NCBI RefSeq assembly: GCF_000003605.2 | Contig: NW_003113961.1 | Location: 425,201-464,428 of the forward strand | DNA length: 39,228 nt | Direction of reading: 5' to 3' | From: Saccoglossus kowalevskii | Taxonomy: Eukaryota > Hemichordata > Enteropneusta > Harrimaniidae | In this document: positions 36,184-39,228 of the stretch, piece after piece | Layout: each line of letters opens with the position of its first letter | Position numbering within the stretch: the stretch's first letter is position 1 | The notes under the pieces: generated by a model | What the model was told of the DNA's origin: nothing | Database searches by the model: none | The model's input: only the letters and a program-made list of their open reading frames with translations | Position numbers and translations under genes: made by a program

Positions 36184-38017
36184 GATGCGCGCGAGGGGGT
36201 ACGTATTTGAAATGACTCAACCTAGATGTATAGCAGAAAGGAGTGGCATTCAATGTTACGTTTTTCCGTATATGAATATACTAGTACGAACATTCCCGCC
36301 ATTTAGTATGGGCGGTCTGTGCCGACCAAGGCGTGATATTTCGTATTTTATATTTGACCCAACTTTGCTTTTGCACTTTTTTTCAAGCATGCATTGGTTT
36401 CACATTTCTCTGCAACTTGTACATCTAAGACGCCGTCAGACAGAACAGCCCTTTGTGTTCCTGTTTTATCCATACACGTTTGTTTGGTGCTTGGTATGCG
36501 GCCACAGTCAGTAAGAAGGGTCAACAAGGGTCGTTCCATACAATGGAACGGCATGTCAGGGAGGGTCGTAATACACGGTGAATGTGTATGTGTGTGATTG
36601 GTAGTTCAATGGAATTCCACGCAGTCAGATTAAAGACTCACATTCTTGTAATCGATGCTAGAAATTACTTATCTTCTCTGATTGGCCCAACCAGAATCCT
36701 TTCCCTAGAATGGAACGTATACCCATTATCAAAGTGAATTATTTTAATACAATTTTCAATTACAGAATGTTTGAGTTGTATGCATAAGCAGACCAACTCC
36801 TATGCGCATTTGTGTGCCTTTGATTTGAGACTACCTGTCTGTCAAACGTCAAAGTTAGCACATAAACGTGTATTTAATTGAACACAATATTATGCAAATT
36901 ATCGCCCATCCGAACTCCACCCCAAAACTAAGATTTTTACCTTTAATGTAATATTTATAACGACCCACCTCAGTTCAATTACAAGATTCTTGTTTTTTTA
37001 TTGATATAAATGTGGAATTAGTGAATGATTTTTTACCAGAAACACGATATTGCCTGGTTGTTAGATCAAACGTGAGATAACGTGGCTTCTTTGTATTGAT
37101 TTTTTGACGCGTATTTGGTATTGGCATTTACCCGGATAACATTTTCATATTAACATTTTATTAATTAAATCATAATGAACACAACATATATGTACTTGGC
37201 TGTCACTAATTATTAGGAAAATTTGAAGATTTGATATTTCTATGGAAATAGTTCTAAAATTATTATTCGTTGAAATGTTATTCTGTTGTCGTCTGTATTA
37301 ATGTGCATTGAAACTATACTTTGTCGTTGAAGTGTAACATGTCTAATTAAATATCAATGAACTTATTAAGAGGATGTTTGACGTCACGTTTAGGTAATGA
37401 TCAAATTATATCAAAAGTTGGATTTCTTGAATGGTTGTTCGCATAGTGAGATTACATCGCGTGTGACGCGCCATCATGATAATTATTATTCATTGTGCGT
37501 GTACCGTGAATTTAACTATAATATATACACATTGCGACGACGCATGTCAGATATTAACCATCGTTAATTGTCTGGAACAGAAATTACGCCGTACAACATC
37601 AGTTATGCATACATTAATTCTCTCTTGGGTACACCTAACGCCGTCTCATGCTTCCAGAACATTTATTTACCACGTACCCAAGAGACAATGACCTTGAAAC
37701 GATGTTATCTGCATAATGTCATTCAATTTTTGAAATACACACATTATCAACGCGAAGAGTAATCATCTAAAAAGAAATAAATCCCCCCTGCTTTAAAGTA
37801 CATTGTCAATATCACCCTAACTATGATGTGTTTCATTAGCAAATCGCTTTCCCCTTCCCGTGAGAGCGACAGATGACACGTGTTCAACCCATATGATTAA
37901 CGACTGAGTACATCGTCGTCAGGAAGGAAGGAAGTCACGATAGATACAGACAGGCTGTATCCTTTATCTTCATCAACGGACACTCAAGGAGCCGTGTATA
38001 AAAACAGAACATAAGGA
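36184..38017. other. Non-coding upstream sequence
   Basis: No exon with splice sites and a recognisable domain on either strand. Donor-like minus-strand sites (for example AAT|GTGAGT near 36653) have no start codon before them and could at most be 5' UTR exons. Confidence 0.5.
37620..37684. repeat. 12-bp inverted repeat
   Basis: TCTCTTGGGTAC at 37620-37631 and GTACCCAAGAGA at 37673-37684 with a 41-nt spacer. Possibly a small foldback element. Confidence 0.5.
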
Positions 38018-38165
38018 TACCTATTATATTATATTATATTATATTATATTATATTATATTATATTATATTATATTATATTATATTATATTATATTATATT
38101 ATATTATATTATATTATATTATATTATATTATATTATATTATATTATATTATATTATATTATATT
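38018..38165. repeat. (ATTAT)n pentanucleotide microsatellite
   Basis: About 29 uninterrupted 5-bp units over roughly 147 bp. Its true length may be compressed or expanded in the assembly. Confidence 0.95.
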
Positions 38166-39228
38166 GTGAATCTATGAATCATAATTATGTTTATGAGTTT
38201 GACCCTCTGAAATAATTTCCATCTCTAATGACCCTGGTTTCGATTATTTTAATTATATTGCTAAGTGAATTAAATCACCGAATTCACTCAGAGATTATGC
38301 CACCCATCGATTGAAGATCAGCGACCTCATTTCCATCCAAGAGTTGTTTTAATCATTTGACTCAAATTTATTCAACAAATTTGCCCAGTAACAACTATAA
38401 TTACAGACTTCTCGTACTTCTAATTTATGAAGCTGTACATGGTTGCCTCGTTGGAATCACTGGCATAATTTCTATGCAAGCAGACAGACAAGGGAAAGAA
38501 CCCCCACTGCCAATGCGCTGCTTTTGTATTTTGTCACATGGTTTCCAAGGGAAACACTGGCTTTTGTTAGCTTCTTGTTCGACACAATGAAACGAGAGAG
38601 CAATTTCATTCGCCAGCGACCCTGTATAAGCGCCTTTTGAGACGCATTGGCCAGTAGCCACGACGCTTCGCTGCAATCAATATAAGTTTTATATTGTATT
38701 CATGACCTTTGACTTACAAGAACCGCACCCGAGGTTTTTCACCCCACTGGTACTACACAATACTGTAGTTTTTAGAGAACCGATTATACACTATGTCAGT
38801 TAGATAGTTCCCGTTTTTTCACATTGTAATTCATTGACTGCGTTCCCGTTTTGAGCATTTCCCCCAACGTACCCATGGTGAATAGTTCCAGTCCAGTAGC
38901 TCCCCTATATAAGTTGGATTCATGATATACTTGTCACGGTACATGATTCACATTTTGAATAGCGTCGAGTGTAATTCCAATATTATGGCAATGCATTATT
39001 AAAACGTGGGTTCCCCTCGCCGTTTATTAACTGTTAACCACGGCTAGCAGCTGCAGGTTTCAGTGCCATGTTGTGATTTTTGCCTGAGTACGTTATCACG
39101 GCCACCATTTTGTTCGTTATAATTCGCTAGTGGTTTATTAATATTTCTCTATCATGACATATTAGGTAAGGAATACCGCGAAATTTAGAATAAAAAATGT
39201 TATCTCGTGCAATTTTAGATATCCGTCA
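38166..39228. other. Non-coding sequence at right edge
   Basis: No domain-bearing frame. A minus-strand donor-like CTT|GTAAGT near 38715 could end a non-coding leader exon, but this is speculative. Confidence 0.45.

Noticed and set aside
36185..36514. Plus-strand 109-residue frame
   Set aside because: No domain, no splice logic and biased composition; looks random.
38425..38676. Minus-strand frame with seven cysteines
   Set aside because: Cysteine spacing does not fit EGF or CUB, and no phase 1 splice sites bound it.

Overview
The window is nuclear DNA from an invertebrate animal. It is AT-rich, its only clear gene is split by dozens of GT-AG introns, and the introns carry MITE-like elements, a probable tRNA-derived SINE and minisatellites. 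A marine lophotrochozoan such as a bivalve is my best guess from the repeat flavour, but the sequence does not settle the phylum.

The gene is one giant minus-strand locus running from about 34.2 kb to beyond the left edge. I can place 65 coding exons, numbered here in transcript order vE1 (34054-34206) to vE65 (381-509). All are in phase 1-1. vE1 is a classical six-cysteine EGF-like domain and vE2 is a complete CUB domain. vE3-vE65 encode 64 tandem EGF-like repeats of 37-42 residues, one per exon except vE35, which holds two. These repeats have eight cysteines instead of the usual six, with an extra one in the C3-C4 interval and one in place of the Gly of the C-x-C-x-x-G-Y motif. The visible open part is about 8.3 kb of coding sequence, or roughly 2,760 residues. 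The real start (signal peptide) and the 3' end are not identified.

Two exons (vE43 and vE13) each carry one extra base that breaks the reading frame. One exon (vE35) looks like a precise intron loss. None of the 64 exon-exon junction codons is a stop, although 12 exons begin with GA or AA and would give a stop after a T. This supports the chain and its order. The N-terminal repeats are the most diverged, short 39-codon units cluster in the middle-to-upstream part, and O-fucose consensus sites concentrate toward the N-terminal end.

Introns hold a TTAA-flanked MITE family (four copies plus a fragment), TA-flanked CTGTAAAA MITEs, one hAT-like MITE, one other TIR element, a SINE head with A and B boxes at tRNA spacing, four tandem-repeat tracts, and two small perfect palindromes each bracketed by a 9-bp direct repeat.

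From 34.2 to 39.2 kb (upstream of the recognisable gene) I find no confident coding exon. It contains an inverted duplication around 35.6-36.2 kb whose two arms each carry an ATG followed by a hydrophobic reading frame, and a long ATTAT pentanucleotide array at 38.02-38.17 kb. Secretion, adhesion or matrix functions are inferences from the CUB plus EGF architecture only.
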